64,000 nt of DNA from Agrobacterium tumefaciens_K. Its GTDB lineage: Bacteria > Pseudomonadota > Alphaproteobacteria > Rhizobiales > Rhizobiaceae. A program made the position numbers and the translations under genes. The notes under the pieces were generated by a model. The model had not been told where the DNA came from, ran no database searches, and saw only the letters and a program-made list of their open reading frames with translations. Shown piece after piece: positions 1 to 8,053 of this stretch (positions are counted from its first letter, which is position 1; every line of letters starts with the position of its first letter). The stretch lies in NCBI RefSeq assembly GCF_031801495.1, contig NZ_JAOEGC010000001.1, forward strand, positions 1 to 64,000, written 5' to 3'.

Positions 1-35
1 CTGTTGGCGGGGGTCAGGACTTCGAGCTTCGACAT
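1..35 (-). CDS. Start of an isochorismatase-like cysteine hydrolase (partial)
   Basis: Only the first 12 codons lie in the window, read leftward from an ATG at 35-33 behind a CGGAG ribosome site. The encoded start MSKLEVLTPANS resembles the N-terminus of YcaC-type cysteine hydrolases of the isochorismatase fold. The identification rests on these 12 residues from memory of the family and is tentative. The gene diverges from the AraC regulator that begins near 490, which could be its regulator. Confidence 0.4.
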   Translation of the reverse strand, partial: MSKLEVLTPAN

Positions 36-489
36 GATGGTTCTCCGTAAGATTGATGAGCCGGTAGCGGCGGGTTGAAACGTCGTCGCGAGGGTTGACC
101 GGCGTGTCGTGTCTGTTGACCGGTGTTTCCGTTGCGTCTCTGTTGGAACTATATCTAGCCCGATCAGCAGCAGCACAAAATTGCAATAATAATTGAGATT
201 GAATTGCGATTATTGAAATAATAAATCGTTCCGTTTTTTGCGTGCTTCCATGATGGCTCTGGTTGCCGTTCTTATGAAGCATTTCCGGCATCGCCATCTT
301 GTCTAAAACGCGCCGATTTTGGATATTTCTGACTTTTGCCGCAGCGCCGTTGTGCGACACTTTGCATCGCCTTGCATCAACGCTATAATGTCTCAGAACA
401 GAACCTTAATCCATTGTAAAATAATGAATTTCAGAACCAACCGCTGAAGACTAACGTTGTCACGGATTGCGCAGAAGTTGTCGAAATCA
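36..489. promoter_or_regulatory. Divergent intergenic region between hydrolase and AraC gene
   Basis: About 450 bases without a gene. A very AT-rich block at about 176-232 holds imperfect inverted copies of ATTGCAATAAT and ATTGCGATTATT, as would suit a promoter or regulator-binding zone. No hairpin with a T-run was seen. It presumably carries the promoters of both divergent genes; no -35/-10 pair could be fixed with confidence. Confidence 0.4.
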
Positions 490-1407
490 ATGTCCACAAA
501 CAACCAGTATATGGAGTACCTGCGGGTCAAAAAGGCGAACTCCGTCGCCGCATCCGTCCTGAGTAAAAGCCTGGTGACGGCGACGCGGATAGCACGCGAA
601 ACACCAAACCACGGCTATGTGGACCAACATGTGGCAGAAGATGCTTTTCTGCTCTCTGTCCAGCTTCGCGACTATTTTGGCGATCTATGGGTGGACGGAC
701 GAAGGGTGGAGTTTCAAAGCTTCCGAAAAGGCAATTTTTCACTCTACGACTACAATCGAAGCTGGCAGGCCAACTTGCGCTCCGCGTTCGATTGCGTCAA
801 TTTTCACATTCCCCGGGCCGCGCTGGACGCTTTGGAAGAAGACCACGGCACCAGGCGCATTGAAACGCTGAATGTCATGCCCGGCGCCGACGTCAACGAC
901 CCGACAATACGTGGCCTTGTCGAGGCGCTGCTGCCAGCATTCGCCAATCCGGCACAGGCAAGCCGCCTGTTCGTCGATCATGTCGGGCTGGCACTTGCAA
1001 CCCACATGGCCACCACTTACGGCGAAGCGCGCAGCTTGCCTTTGATGCATCCCGGAGCACTCGCGCCGTGGCAGCTCAAACGAGCGAAAGCCGTGATCGA
1101 CGCCAGACTCGATGGCGACCTGCCGGTTGCCGAACTGGCACGGGAATGCGGCCTTTCACCTTCCTATTTCACGCGGGCCTTCAAGGCTTCGACCGGTATG
1201 CCACCCTACCAATGGATGATGCGCCGCCGTGTCGACAAAGCTATGGAGCTTCTGAAAGGCGGTCATTTGCCGCTGAGCCAGGTGGCGGGCATCTGCGGCT
1301 TCGTCGACCAGAGTCACATGACGCGGGTGTTCACGCGAACAGTTGGCATCCCCCCAGGTTCCTGGCGACGGGCAGGACGCGACGATGGGAACGCATCCGA
1401 AAACTAA
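490..1407 (+). CDS. AraC-family transcriptional regulator
   Basis: About 305 residues. The C-terminal 100 residues hold the two AraC helix-turn-helix units: the first around ECGLSPSYFTRAFKASTG, the second around CGFVDQSHMTRVFTRTVG, after a linker with the LAPWQ motif. The N-terminal 190 residues form the ligand-sensing half, similar to the same part of the genes at 1404, 2282 and 49306, so these are paralogues. ATG at 490 was taken as the start; a TTG at 457 would add 11 residues and neither has a strong ribosome site. It diverges from a hydrolase gene that it may control. The ligand is unknown. Confidence 0.85.
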   Translation: MSTNNQYMEYLRVKKANSVAASVLSKSLVTATRIARETPNHGYVDQHVAEDAFLLSVQLRDYFGDLWVDGRRVEFQSFRKGNFSLYDYNRSWQANLRSAFDCVNFHIPRAALDALEEDHGTRRIETLNVMPGADVNDPTIRGLVEALLPAFANPAQASRLFVDHVGLALATHMATTYGEARSLPLMHPGALAPWQLKRAKAVIDARLDGDLPVAELARECGLSPSYFTRAFKASTGMPPYQWMMRRRVDKAMELLKGGHLPLSQVAGICGFVDQSHMTRVFTRTVGIPPGSWRRAGRDDGNASEN

Positions 1408-2231
1408 CGATATTTCTGGCGCCAGCTTGCAGGGGAATCACCGACTGCCTCGGAAAAGACCCGCGTCATATGGCTCTGGTCGGCAAAACCGCACGCCGCA
1501 GCGATATCGGACAACGGAAGCGTGCTGCAAAGCAGGTCCTTCACTTTGGAAACGCGATAATCGATAAGCCACCGATGGGGCGTCTTGCCGAAGGTTTTTT
1601 TGAAAGCCTTGTTGAAGTAACTTGAGGATAGGCCGCATTCCTCCGCAAGCTGGGCAACGGAAAATCGCGCATCCAGATGCGCGACAAGAAACTCCAGCGC
1701 CCGACGTTCCTGCCAAGGCGCAAGGGCGCCTTTCCCCCGCGGCGGGAAATAAAGACCGCCATAGGTCTGCATCAGATGGATGATCAACGCAAAAGCAACA
1801 TTTTCCAGAAACAGCCTGCTTGCCGATCGATCGCCGTGGCCATCGAAAAAAGGCAGCAAAGCGCTGGAAAGCCCGACGATCACCGGGTCCGCCGCTCCAA
1901 ACGCACATTCCAGATTTCGAAACTCCGGGCGACCGGCCTCAGCGGCATGATGCTGGATGAAAGAAAGCGGAAACTTGAACTCCAGAACATCGAAAGGCGC
2001 AAGGTGGTGATACTGCCAGGGCTCCCTGAGATCGGTGATATCCGTGAGACCACGCGACCGGTGCCCCTCAAACGCAAGCTCACCGGCCTTCCATAACCGA
2101 TAGTGTCCCGGATCCGCCAGATGGCTGATAACCCTCAAACCCTCTTCGAAGTCATTCGCAAGACCGACAGGAAAGGAAGCATCCGTATGCTTCCTCCTGG
2201 TGATCGTCATGTCTGAGACGTGAATCTGCAC
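1404..2231 (-). CDS. AraC-family transcriptional regulator
   Basis: An AraC-type activator with an N-terminal sensing domain and a C-terminal double helix-turn-helix (ECGLSSSYFNKAFKKTFG, then CGFADQSHMTRVFSEAVG), joined by the LAPWQ linker. It converges on the AraC gene at 490-1407 with a 4-base tail overlap. GTG at 2231 was chosen as start because GGAGGTGA, an almost ideal ribosome site, lies 7 bases before it. The open frame runs on to a TTG at 2285, which would overlap the gene upstream, and an ATG at 2210 is a third choice. The target is unknown. Confidence 0.8.
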   Translation of the reverse strand: MQIHVSDMTITRRKHTDASFPVGLANDFEEGLRVISHLADPGHYRLWKAGELAFEGHRSRGLTDITDLREPWQYHHLAPFDVLEFKFPLSFIQHHAAEAGRPEFRNLECAFGAADPVIVGLSSALLPFFDGHGDRSASRLFLENVAFALIIHLMQTYGGLYFPPRGKGALAPWQERRALEFLVAHLDARFSVAQLAEECGLSSSYFNKAFKKTFGKTPHRWLIDYRVSKVKDLLCSTLPLSDIAAACGFADQSHMTRVFSEAVGDSPASWRQKYR

Positions 2232-2281
2232 CCCATCACCTCCGGCTGAACTTTGTGCCTCGATATGCAAATCTGCCAGTG

Positions 2282-2932
2282 TCAATGCAGGAAAGGCTCA
2301 TCACGGCCCCTCCCAGAAGACAGTGGTGACCTGCGATAGTGATGCAGGACGTGCGCACATATAGCCATCGCCAGATGCCGCAGCATCGCATCTACTGCCT
2401 GTGGATCCTGTAGGAACATCGGCAAAAGTGCCGTGCCCAGATTGGCCAGAACGGGATCAGGCTTACCGCGCAGACACCGAAGCTCCACATGGCTTCCAGG
2501 TGTAGAAAGGGCGGCAAGCTCGTCAATCAGGACATATGGAATGACGAAGGCCACGGCATCCAGCGACATGTGGACGCTGATACGCGCACCACAACGAAGG
2601 TTTATCAGGCAGATCGAGCCGCGGCGAAAATGCCTTGAATGAGAACGGCTTCCGTCTGTCGCCACATCGCAAATGACAGTATCGGACAGGTAAAGCATCA
2701 GAAAATAGCTGTCCTGCGCGGGAATGGTGACGCCGAAGTCTTCGCCCGTCTTCAACACCCGCCGGATCCGAGTGGCGCTGAAGGTGGCAAATCCCAAGGG
2801 CATGCAACGCAGGCAAACGGCATCCGGCTCTCCAAAAAGAGCGCCGACACAGTCGCTGGAACTGCCGAGTGAATTCATCCGATACGCCCCATGCAACCCT
2901 GACACCGAGCCCAAGGGCCTGCCGTGGCGCAC
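2282..2932 (-). CDS. AraC-type sensing domain without DNA-binding domain
   Basis: 216 residues (198 from an ATG at 2878, which has a better ribosome site). The sequence aligns along its length with the N-terminal half of the AraC genes at 490 and 49306: FSATRI near the start and DPVLANLGTALLPMF before the end. It stops after HHYRRSPLSSGRGRDEPFLH, where relatives continue into the LAPWQ linker and the helix-turn-helix. The next gene downstream on this strand is a complete AraC regulator. It is either a truncated regulator or a stand-alone sensor that could pair with a full-length paralogue; no frameshifted helix-turn-helix was found after the stop. Confidence 0.6.
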   Translation of the reverse strand: MRHGRPLGSVSGLHGAYRMNSLGSSSDCVGALFGEPDAVCLRCMPLGFATFSATRIRRVLKTGEDFGVTIPAQDSYFLMLYLSDTVICDVATDGSRSHSRHFRRGSICLINLRCGARISVHMSLDAVAFVIPYVLIDELAALSTPGSHVELRCLRGKPDPVLANLGTALLPMFLQDPQAVDAMLRHLAMAICAHVLHHYRRSPLSSGRGRDEPFLH

Positions 2933-3024
2933 CTCATCGTCTCGGGGAAAGGGTTAGCACACACCCGGCATATGGATATTGTTAATTCCTGCCATCCGCC
3001 TCGCACCGTTTTTTCGATCCGGAT

Positions 3025-3199
3025 ATGCCAGACAGGTAAAAATCCCATGCGAAGAACAGACGATGCCCCCGGATGATCAAGCGTCTTCCTATGGAACCCT
3101 CAACCCACATCATCCGTGTATCTGCAACTCGACAACACACGCCACCCTTGCTTTCGGCGGGATAACAGCTAACATGCCAGACAGGTTACTAACAAGTAA
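3025..3199. promoter_or_regulatory. Repeated ACAGGT motif and inverted repeat before GntR gene
   Basis: The 13-base string ATGCCAGACAGGT occurs exactly twice, at 3025-3037 and 3174-3186. The second copy runs into TTACT-AACA-AGTAA (3186-3199), an inverted repeat that ends 9 bases before the GntR start. The same ACAGGT half-site forms the palindrome before the transporter operon at 4258-4274. This suggests that the FCD regulator binds its own promoter and the operon promoter. Confidence 0.5.
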
Positions 3200-3208
3200 G
3201 GAACGGAC

Positions 3209-3949
3209 ATGGAAGCTGCGAACACGACCGTGCGTGGTGCATCACTTGCGGCAACCATCAGCGCTGCGCTTCGGAAGGATCTGACGGAAGGCGTCTTCCG
3301 CCCCGGCGACCGGCTTCCGAGCGAGAATGCGCTGACGCGTGAATATTCCGTCAGCCGTACCGTCGTACGGGAAGCAATCGCCATTCTCCGCGCCGACGGC
3401 TTGGTCGAGGCGCGGAAGGGTGCGGGTATATTTGCACTTGAGATGCAGCCGAAACCGAACTTGCCATTCAGGGATCTGACGACGGAGCGGATTTCGTCCG
3501 TTATCGAGCTTCTCGAACTGCGCACCGTTTTCGAGGTCGAGTCGGCGGGACTTGCGGCATCGCGCCGCTCCGCAGCACAGATCGAAGCCATCCTCGATGC
3601 CCATCAGCGCGTCGGCGAATGTCTTGCGACCGGAAACCCCACCCGTGATGCGGACTTCGAGCTGCATCTCGCCATTGCCGAAGCCACGCAGAACCGGCGT
3701 TTTCCTGAGTTTTTGCAGCTTATCCGTTCAGGTATCATTCCACGCGGGGAGCTTCAGGGCTCCGCACCTGGATCGCGACCAAAAGACTACAATCTTCACC
3801 TGCAGGAAGAGCACGGCCTGATTGTCGAAGCGATCATTGAGGGCAACGCAGAAGCGGCACGCGAACGGATGCGCGCGCATCTTCGCGGAAGCCTGGAACG
3901 TTACAACGTGCTGTTGCGGTCCCGAACGATGACGGCGGAAACGTCCTGA
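3209..3949 (+). CDS. GntR-family regulator, FCD (FadR) subfamily
   Basis: 246 residues. Residues about 10-80 form the winged helix-turn-helix (RPGDRLPSENALTREYSVSRTVVREAIAIL is the typical GntR core) and the rest is the all-helical FCD ligand domain, with the expected Arg/Asp/His metal and carboxylate residues around DADFELHLAIAEA and EEHGLIVEAI. FCD regulators usually bind the carboxylate substrate of the pathway they control and act as repressors. The gene lies before the oligopeptide-type transporter at 4344-7855, whose promoter holds a palindrome built from the same half-site as this gene's own promoter. It is the likely regulator of that operon and perhaps of the leftward genes at 8054-11533. 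Confidence 0.9.
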   Translation: MEAANTTVRGASLAATISAALRKDLTEGVFRPGDRLPSENALTREYSVSRTVVREAIAILRADGLVEARKGAGIFALEMQPKPNLPFRDLTTERISSVIELLELRTVFEVESAGLAASRRSAAQIEAILDAHQRVGECLATGNPTRDADFELHLAIAEATQNRRFPEFLQLIRSGIIPRGELQGSAPGSRPKDYNLHLQEEHGLIVEAIIEGNAEAARERMRAHLRGSLERYNVLLRSRTMTAETS

Positions 3950-4244
3950 CGAAAACGCTCGGCCTCGTTCACGGCGGCAGGCTATCCACTGTTTTTCCGT
4001 TCGTAAGCGCAACTCGAACGTACACGTCGAAAACCTTGCCAGCTGGCCATTTGCCCCGACAGACAAGAAGCATGCATTGGCTTGCACTTTCGCCGCTGCA
4101 CGGCGGATTTCCCACTATCGCTTCTCGCATCCTCTCGAAATCTGCACCGGGACAGCAACAATTATTCTGCGCCCGAACCGCTATAATCGCGTGGCGTCCA
4201 CCATCTACCGCCCAGTTGCGTTTGCCTGCGCCGGTAACCCTCGC

Positions 4245-4274
4245 TTGACAGCCCCGCAAACCTGTGACAGGTTT
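4245..4274 (+). promoter_or_regulatory. Promoter element with palindromic GntR operator
   Basis: A TTGACA -35 box lies at 4245-4250. Just downstream the perfect palindrome AAACCTGT-G-ACAGGTTT (4258-4274) covers the spacer and -10 zone, the usual place for a repressor site. Its half-site repeats in the GntR promoter at 3032-3037 and 3181-3186. No clear -10 box was found. The rest of the 394-base gap (3950-4343) holds no gene that could be supported. Confidence 0.6.
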
Positions 4275-4343
4275 TAAGAAATTGTCATACAGGATGGGAG
4301 CCTGTATCGCCGCACGTTCTTAAAGCGGCCACAGGGAGGAACC

Positions 4344-5366
4344 ATGTCAAAACGCCCCTTACGATTTTACGGTGCAGCCGGGCAGATCGGAACCATAGCG
4401 ATCACGCTACTTGGTCTGCTGCTTCTGACCTTCTTCATCGGCCGTCTCATGCCTGCCGATCCGGTCCGCGCCATCGTCGGCGAAGATGCGACCCCCGAAA
4501 CCTATGAACAGGTCTTTCGCTCGCTTGGCCTCGACCGGCCACTCTGGGAACAGTTCCTGTATTATCTAGGGGATGTATTCACCGGCAATTTCGGCACCTC
4601 CATCCGCACCGGACAGCCTGTCATCCAGGATATCCTGCATGTCATGCCCGCAACAATCGAGCTGGCTACCTTTGCGATCCTCATCGGCGCAGGGCTGGGC
4701 ATTCCGCTCGGCGTCATTGCCGCCGTGAACAAAGATCGCTGGCCCGACCATGTCGTGCGCGTCTTCAGCCTCTTCGGCCATTCGATGCCGATCTTCTGGA
4801 CCGGCATGATCGCGCTGATTGTGTTCTATGCGCATCTGGGACTTGTCGGCGGCAGCGGGCGGATGGACCAGTTCTACATCGGCCTCGTGGATGAACGAAC
4901 GGGCTTCCTGCTGATCGACAGCCTGCTTGCGGGCGAAATGGACGTCTTCTGGTCAGCGGTCAATCACATCATCCTACCGGCTGCCCTGCTCGGCTACTCA
5001 TCGTCCGCCTACATTACCCGCATGACACGCAGCTTCATGCTGGACCAGCTCGGCCAGGAATATGTCACCACGGCACGCGTCAAGGGTCTTTCGCAGAACC
5101 AGACAATCTGGCGGCATGCGTTCATCAACATTCGCGTCCAGCTGGTTACGATCATCGCGCTTGCCTACGGCTCCCTCCTTGAAGGCGCCGTGCTGATCGA
5201 GACGGTATTCGCATGGCCGGGCTTCGGCCAATATCTGACAAGCAATCTCATTACTGGCGACATGAATGCCGTCATGACTTGCGTGCTGATCGTCGGCGTC
5301 ATCTTTATCGGACTGAATCTTCTGTCTGACGCTCTCTACCGTATCTTCGACCCGAGGACCCGCTAA
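4344..5366 (+). CDS. ABC transporter permease, DppB/OppB type
   Basis: 340 residues with about six membrane helices; an inner-membrane subunit of a peptide/opine/nickel-class importer. The N-terminal signature (FIGRLMPADP, then a SLGLDRPLWEQF block) and the cytoplasmic coupling helix EYVTTARVKGLSQNQTIWRHA are typical of DppB proteins. A GGGAGGA ribosome site lies just before the ATG. It is the first gene of a four-gene operon and its stop overlaps the next start. The binding protein is probably the leftward gene at 8054-9652. Confidence 0.93.
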   Translation: MSKRPLRFYGAAGQIGTIAITLLGLLLLTFFIGRLMPADPVRAIVGEDATPETYEQVFRSLGLDRPLWEQFLYYLGDVFTGNFGTSIRTGQPVIQDILHVMPATIELATFAILIGAGLGIPLGVIAAVNKDRWPDHVVRVFSLFGHSMPIFWTGMIALIVFYAHLGLVGGSGRMDQFYIGLVDERTGFLLIDSLLAGEMDVFWSAVNHIILPAALLGYSSSAYITRMTRSFMLDQLGQEYVTTARVKGLSQNQTIWRHAFINIRVQLVTIIALAYGSLLEGAVLIETVFAWPGFGQYLTSNLITGDMNAVMTCVLIVGVIFIGLNLLSDALYRIFDPRTR

Positions 5367-6253
5367 TGGCTACCCGCGCTGAACCCATCGTGCGACTGCC
5401 AGCGCCGCTGGCCGCACTCAAGAATATCGTTCTTTTCCTTCTCAAAAGCCCGACCTCGGCGTTCGGCCTCACCGTACTGGCTCTGCTCATTCTGACGGCC
5501 ACGTTCGCTCCACTGATTGCGACGCACGACCCCTATGCCCAGAATCTGGCGAACACCCTGCAGGCACCCGGCAGCGGCCACCTGTTCGGCACCGATGAAC
5601 TCGGGCGCGACATTTTCAGCCGCCTCGTCTGGGGCGCGCGCATCACGCTGACGATCATCTTCCTCGTTTCCATCGTCGTTGGTCCCATCGGGTTGATCGT
5701 CGGCGCCACATCCGGCTATCTCGGCGGCAAGGTCGATACCGTGATGATGCGCGTGACCGATATCTTCCTGTCGTTCCCGAGCCTCATCCTGTCGCTGGCT
5801 TTCGTCGCCGCACTTGGTCCAAGCCTTAACAACGCGATCATCGCCATCGCCCTGACGTCATGGCCGCCGATCGCTCGACTGGCACGCGCAGAAGCCATGA
5901 CCTTTCGCAACGCCGACTACATATCGGCCGCGAGACTGCAGGGTGCGTCCTCCACACGCATCATCGTGAAATCGATCATGCCCATGTGCCTTCCGTCGGT
6001 TCTCATTCGCCTGACACTGAATATGGCGACCGTCATCCTCACCGCTGCCGGCCTTGGTTTTCTCGGCCTCGGCGCGCAGCCGCCACTGCCGGAATGGGGC
6101 GCGATGATCGCCACAGGCCGCCGTTACATGCTCGACAGCTGGTGGCTTGTGACCTTTCCCGGCGTGGCAATCCTTTCGGTAAGCCTTGCATTTAACCTTC
6201 TCGGTGACGGATTGCGCGATGCGCTCGATCCCAAGCAGATGAACCGGAGATAA
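5366..6253 (+). CDS. ABC transporter permease, DppC/OppC type
   Basis: 295 residues with the N-terminal DppC region (LIATHDPYAQNL, then HLFGTDELGRDIFSRLVWGAR, the DppC hallmark) and about six membrane helices. The coupling helix is NADYISAARLQGASSTRIIVK. It pairs with the DppB-like subunit encoded just before it, with a one-base overlap between stop and start, which suggests translational coupling. Confidence 0.93.
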   Translation: MATRAEPIVRLPAPLAALKNIVLFLLKSPTSAFGLTVLALLILTATFAPLIATHDPYAQNLANTLQAPGSGHLFGTDELGRDIFSRLVWGARITLTIIFLVSIVVGPIGLIVGATSGYLGGKVDTVMMRVTDIFLSFPSLILSLAFVAALGPSLNNAIIAIALTSWPPIARLARAEAMTFRNADYISAARLQGASSTRIIVKSIMPMCLPSVLIRLTLNMATVILTAAGLGFLGLGAQPPLPEWGAMIATGRRYMLDSWWLVTFPGVAILSVSLAFNLLGDGLRDALDPKQMNRR

Positions 6254-6257
6254 GGCG

Positions 6258-7094
6258 ATGGACAAGACAATTCTTCAGGTCGAAAACCTTCGCATCCGCT
6301 ATGGTGGATCGCCCACGGACGCCGTGCGCGGCGTTTCCTTCACCCTTGGCCGGGAACGGCTCGGCATTGTCGGAGAATCCGGTTCGGGTAAATCGACGGT
6401 CGGCCGCGCACTTCTGCGCCTGCTGCCGGGAGCGACCATCACTGCCGACACGCTTCGTTTTGACGGCATGGATCTCACGGCGCTCAACGAAAAGGAAATG
6501 CTCCGCATTCGCGGCCGGCGCATGTCGATGATCCTTCAGGATCCGAAGTTCTCGCTGAACCCCATCGTGCGTGTGGGAGAACAGGTGGCGGAAACCTACC
6601 TGCGCCATTTCAAATGTTCCCGGAGCGAGGCGCGGGAGAAGGCGCTTTCCATGCTCGACGCGGTGAAAATCCGCGATCCGCAGCGTGTCTACGAGCAATA
6701 TCCGCATGAAATATCCGGCGGCATGGGTCAGCGCGTGATGATTGCAATGATGTTGCTTGCAGACCCCGATCTGGTGATCGCCGACGAGCCAACGTCTGCG
6801 CTCGACGTGACCGTGCGATTGCAGGTGCTGAACATTCTGGACGGACTGGTGCGCGATCGCGGCATCGGCCTCATCATGATCAGCCACGACCTGAACCTTG
6901 TCCGCAACTTCTGTGATCGCGTTCTCATCATGTATGCCGGTCGCATCGTCGAAACGCTGGCGGCGAAGGATCTCGAAAACGCCGCCCATCCCTACACCCG
7001 CGGCCTGCTGGCGGCTCAACCGAGGATCGGCGGCGCCCGCGCCCCACTTGCCATGCTTGATCGCCGTCCGGAATGGCTGGAGGAGAGAGCCTGA
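6258..7094 (+). CDS. ABC transporter ATPase, DppD type
   Basis: 278 residues. Walker A is GESGSGKST (about residues 37-45), the signature is SGGMGQR, Walker B is LVIADEPTSALD and the switch His lies in ISHDLN. Near the C-terminus, HPYTRGLLAAQP is the typical oligopeptide-class tail, but the protein is shorter than the usual 320 residues or so, because the cysteine-rich end is missing. Its stop codon overlaps the start of the second ATPase gene (ATGA). It should form a heterodimer with that protein to drive import. Confidence 0.92.
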   Translation: MDKTILQVENLRIRYGGSPTDAVRGVSFTLGRERLGIVGESGSGKSTVGRALLRLLPGATITADTLRFDGMDLTALNEKEMLRIRGRRMSMILQDPKFSLNPIVRVGEQVAETYLRHFKCSRSEAREKALSMLDAVKIRDPQRVYEQYPHEISGGMGQRVMIAMMLLADPDLVIADEPTSALDVTVRLQVLNILDGLVRDRGIGLIMISHDLNLVRNFCDRVLIMYAGRIVETLAAKDLENAAHPYTRGLLAAQPRIGGARAPLAMLDRRPEWLEERA

Positions 7095-7855
7095 TGTCCG
7101 TTTCCGTAGAAACCCGTAATCTTTCCATCACCTTCGGCGTTGGCCCTGCTGCGACCAAGGTTCTGCCGGACGTCACCTTCAGGGTGGAACCGGGCGAGTG
7201 CTTCGGCCTCGTCGGTGAAAGCGGCTCCGGTAAATCCACCGTCCTGCGCTGCATTTCCATGCTCAACGACATATGGACCGGCAACATCCTGATCGATGGG
7301 AAGTCCGTAAGGGACATGCCCCTCATCGAACGTTGCCGCACGCTGCAAATGGTGTTCCAGGATCCCTACGGCTCGCTGCACCCGCGTCAATCGGTGCGCA
7401 CCGTTCTTAATGAGCCTCTCGCCATCCACAAGCTGGATGACCGTGAAGCCCGCATGCGTAAGGCCATCACCGATGTCGGCCTTCCCCTATCTTTCCTCGA
7501 CCGCTTTCCTCACCAGCTTTCCGGCGGGCAGCGGCAGCGTGTGGCGATTGCCCGCGCTCTTATCCTTGAACCATCGCTGCTGCTACTCGATGAGCCGACC
7601 TCAGCACTTGATGTCTCGGTCCAGGCCGAAATCCTCAACCTGCTTCAGCGCCTGCGCGAGGAGCGTGGTTTCACCTACATCATGGTCACGCACGATCTGG
7701 CCGTTGTCGATCACATGTGCGACCGCTTCGCGGTCATGCTGCGCGGCGAAATCACCGAAATCCTCCCGCGTGAGGCTATCGAAGGCAACAAGGCCAGCCA
7801 CCCCTATGCACGCGAACTCATCGGCGCGTCGCTGGAGTATGAAGGGGCGCACTGA
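7094..7855 (+). CDS. ABC transporter ATPase, DppF type
   Basis: 253 residues from the ATG at 7094, chosen because GGAGGAGAG lies just before it and because it forms an ATGA overlap with the upstream stop; an ATG at 7073 is less likely. Walker A is GESGSGKST, the signature LSGGQRQRVAIARAL, Walker B LLLLDEPTSALD. It is the second ATPase of the importer and the last gene of the operon, followed by a strong terminator at 7913-7940. Confidence 0.92.
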   Translation: MSVSVETRNLSITFGVGPAATKVLPDVTFRVEPGECFGLVGESGSGKSTVLRCISMLNDIWTGNILIDGKSVRDMPLIERCRTLQMVFQDPYGSLHPRQSVRTVLNEPLAIHKLDDREARMRKAITDVGLPLSFLDRFPHQLSGGQRQRVAIARALILEPSLLLLDEPTSALDVSVQAEILNLLQRLREERGFTYIMVTHDLAVVDHMCDRFAVMLRGEITEILPREAIEGNKASHPYARELIGASLEYEGAH

Positions 7856-7912
7856 CCATCCCGTCGCCTCACGTTCTCCGTCGTCAGCGAAAACGTCCTT
7901 CCTCCCAAACTT

Positions 7913-7940
7913 ACCCGGCCCCAGCGCCGGGTATTTTTTT
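7913..7940 (+). terminator. Rho-independent terminator of the Dpp-like operon
   Basis: ACCCGGC (7913-7919) pairs with GCCGGGT (7926-7932) over a 6-base loop and is followed by a run of seven T (7934-7940). It lies 58 bases after the last ATPase gene. Confidence 0.85.
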
Positions 7941-7997
7941 GACGAGCAGGACTGGAGCCGTTGAGCAGCAAGTCCTTGATTTTATAACAGACAAAAG

Positions 7998-8024
7998 AAA
8001 AAGGCGTGTCATGCGACACGCCTT
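7998..8024 (-). terminator. Terminator of the leftward binding-protein operon
   Basis: AAGGCGTGTC (8001-8010) pairs perfectly with GACACGCCTT (8015-8024) over a 4-base loop, with an A-run on its left that reads as a T-run on the minus strand. It lies about 30 bases beyond the stop of the gene at 8054. It may also stop rightward transcription. Confidence 0.8.
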
Positions 8025-8053
8025 TTCATTGGTTTAGCTATCGAAAGCCGGGA

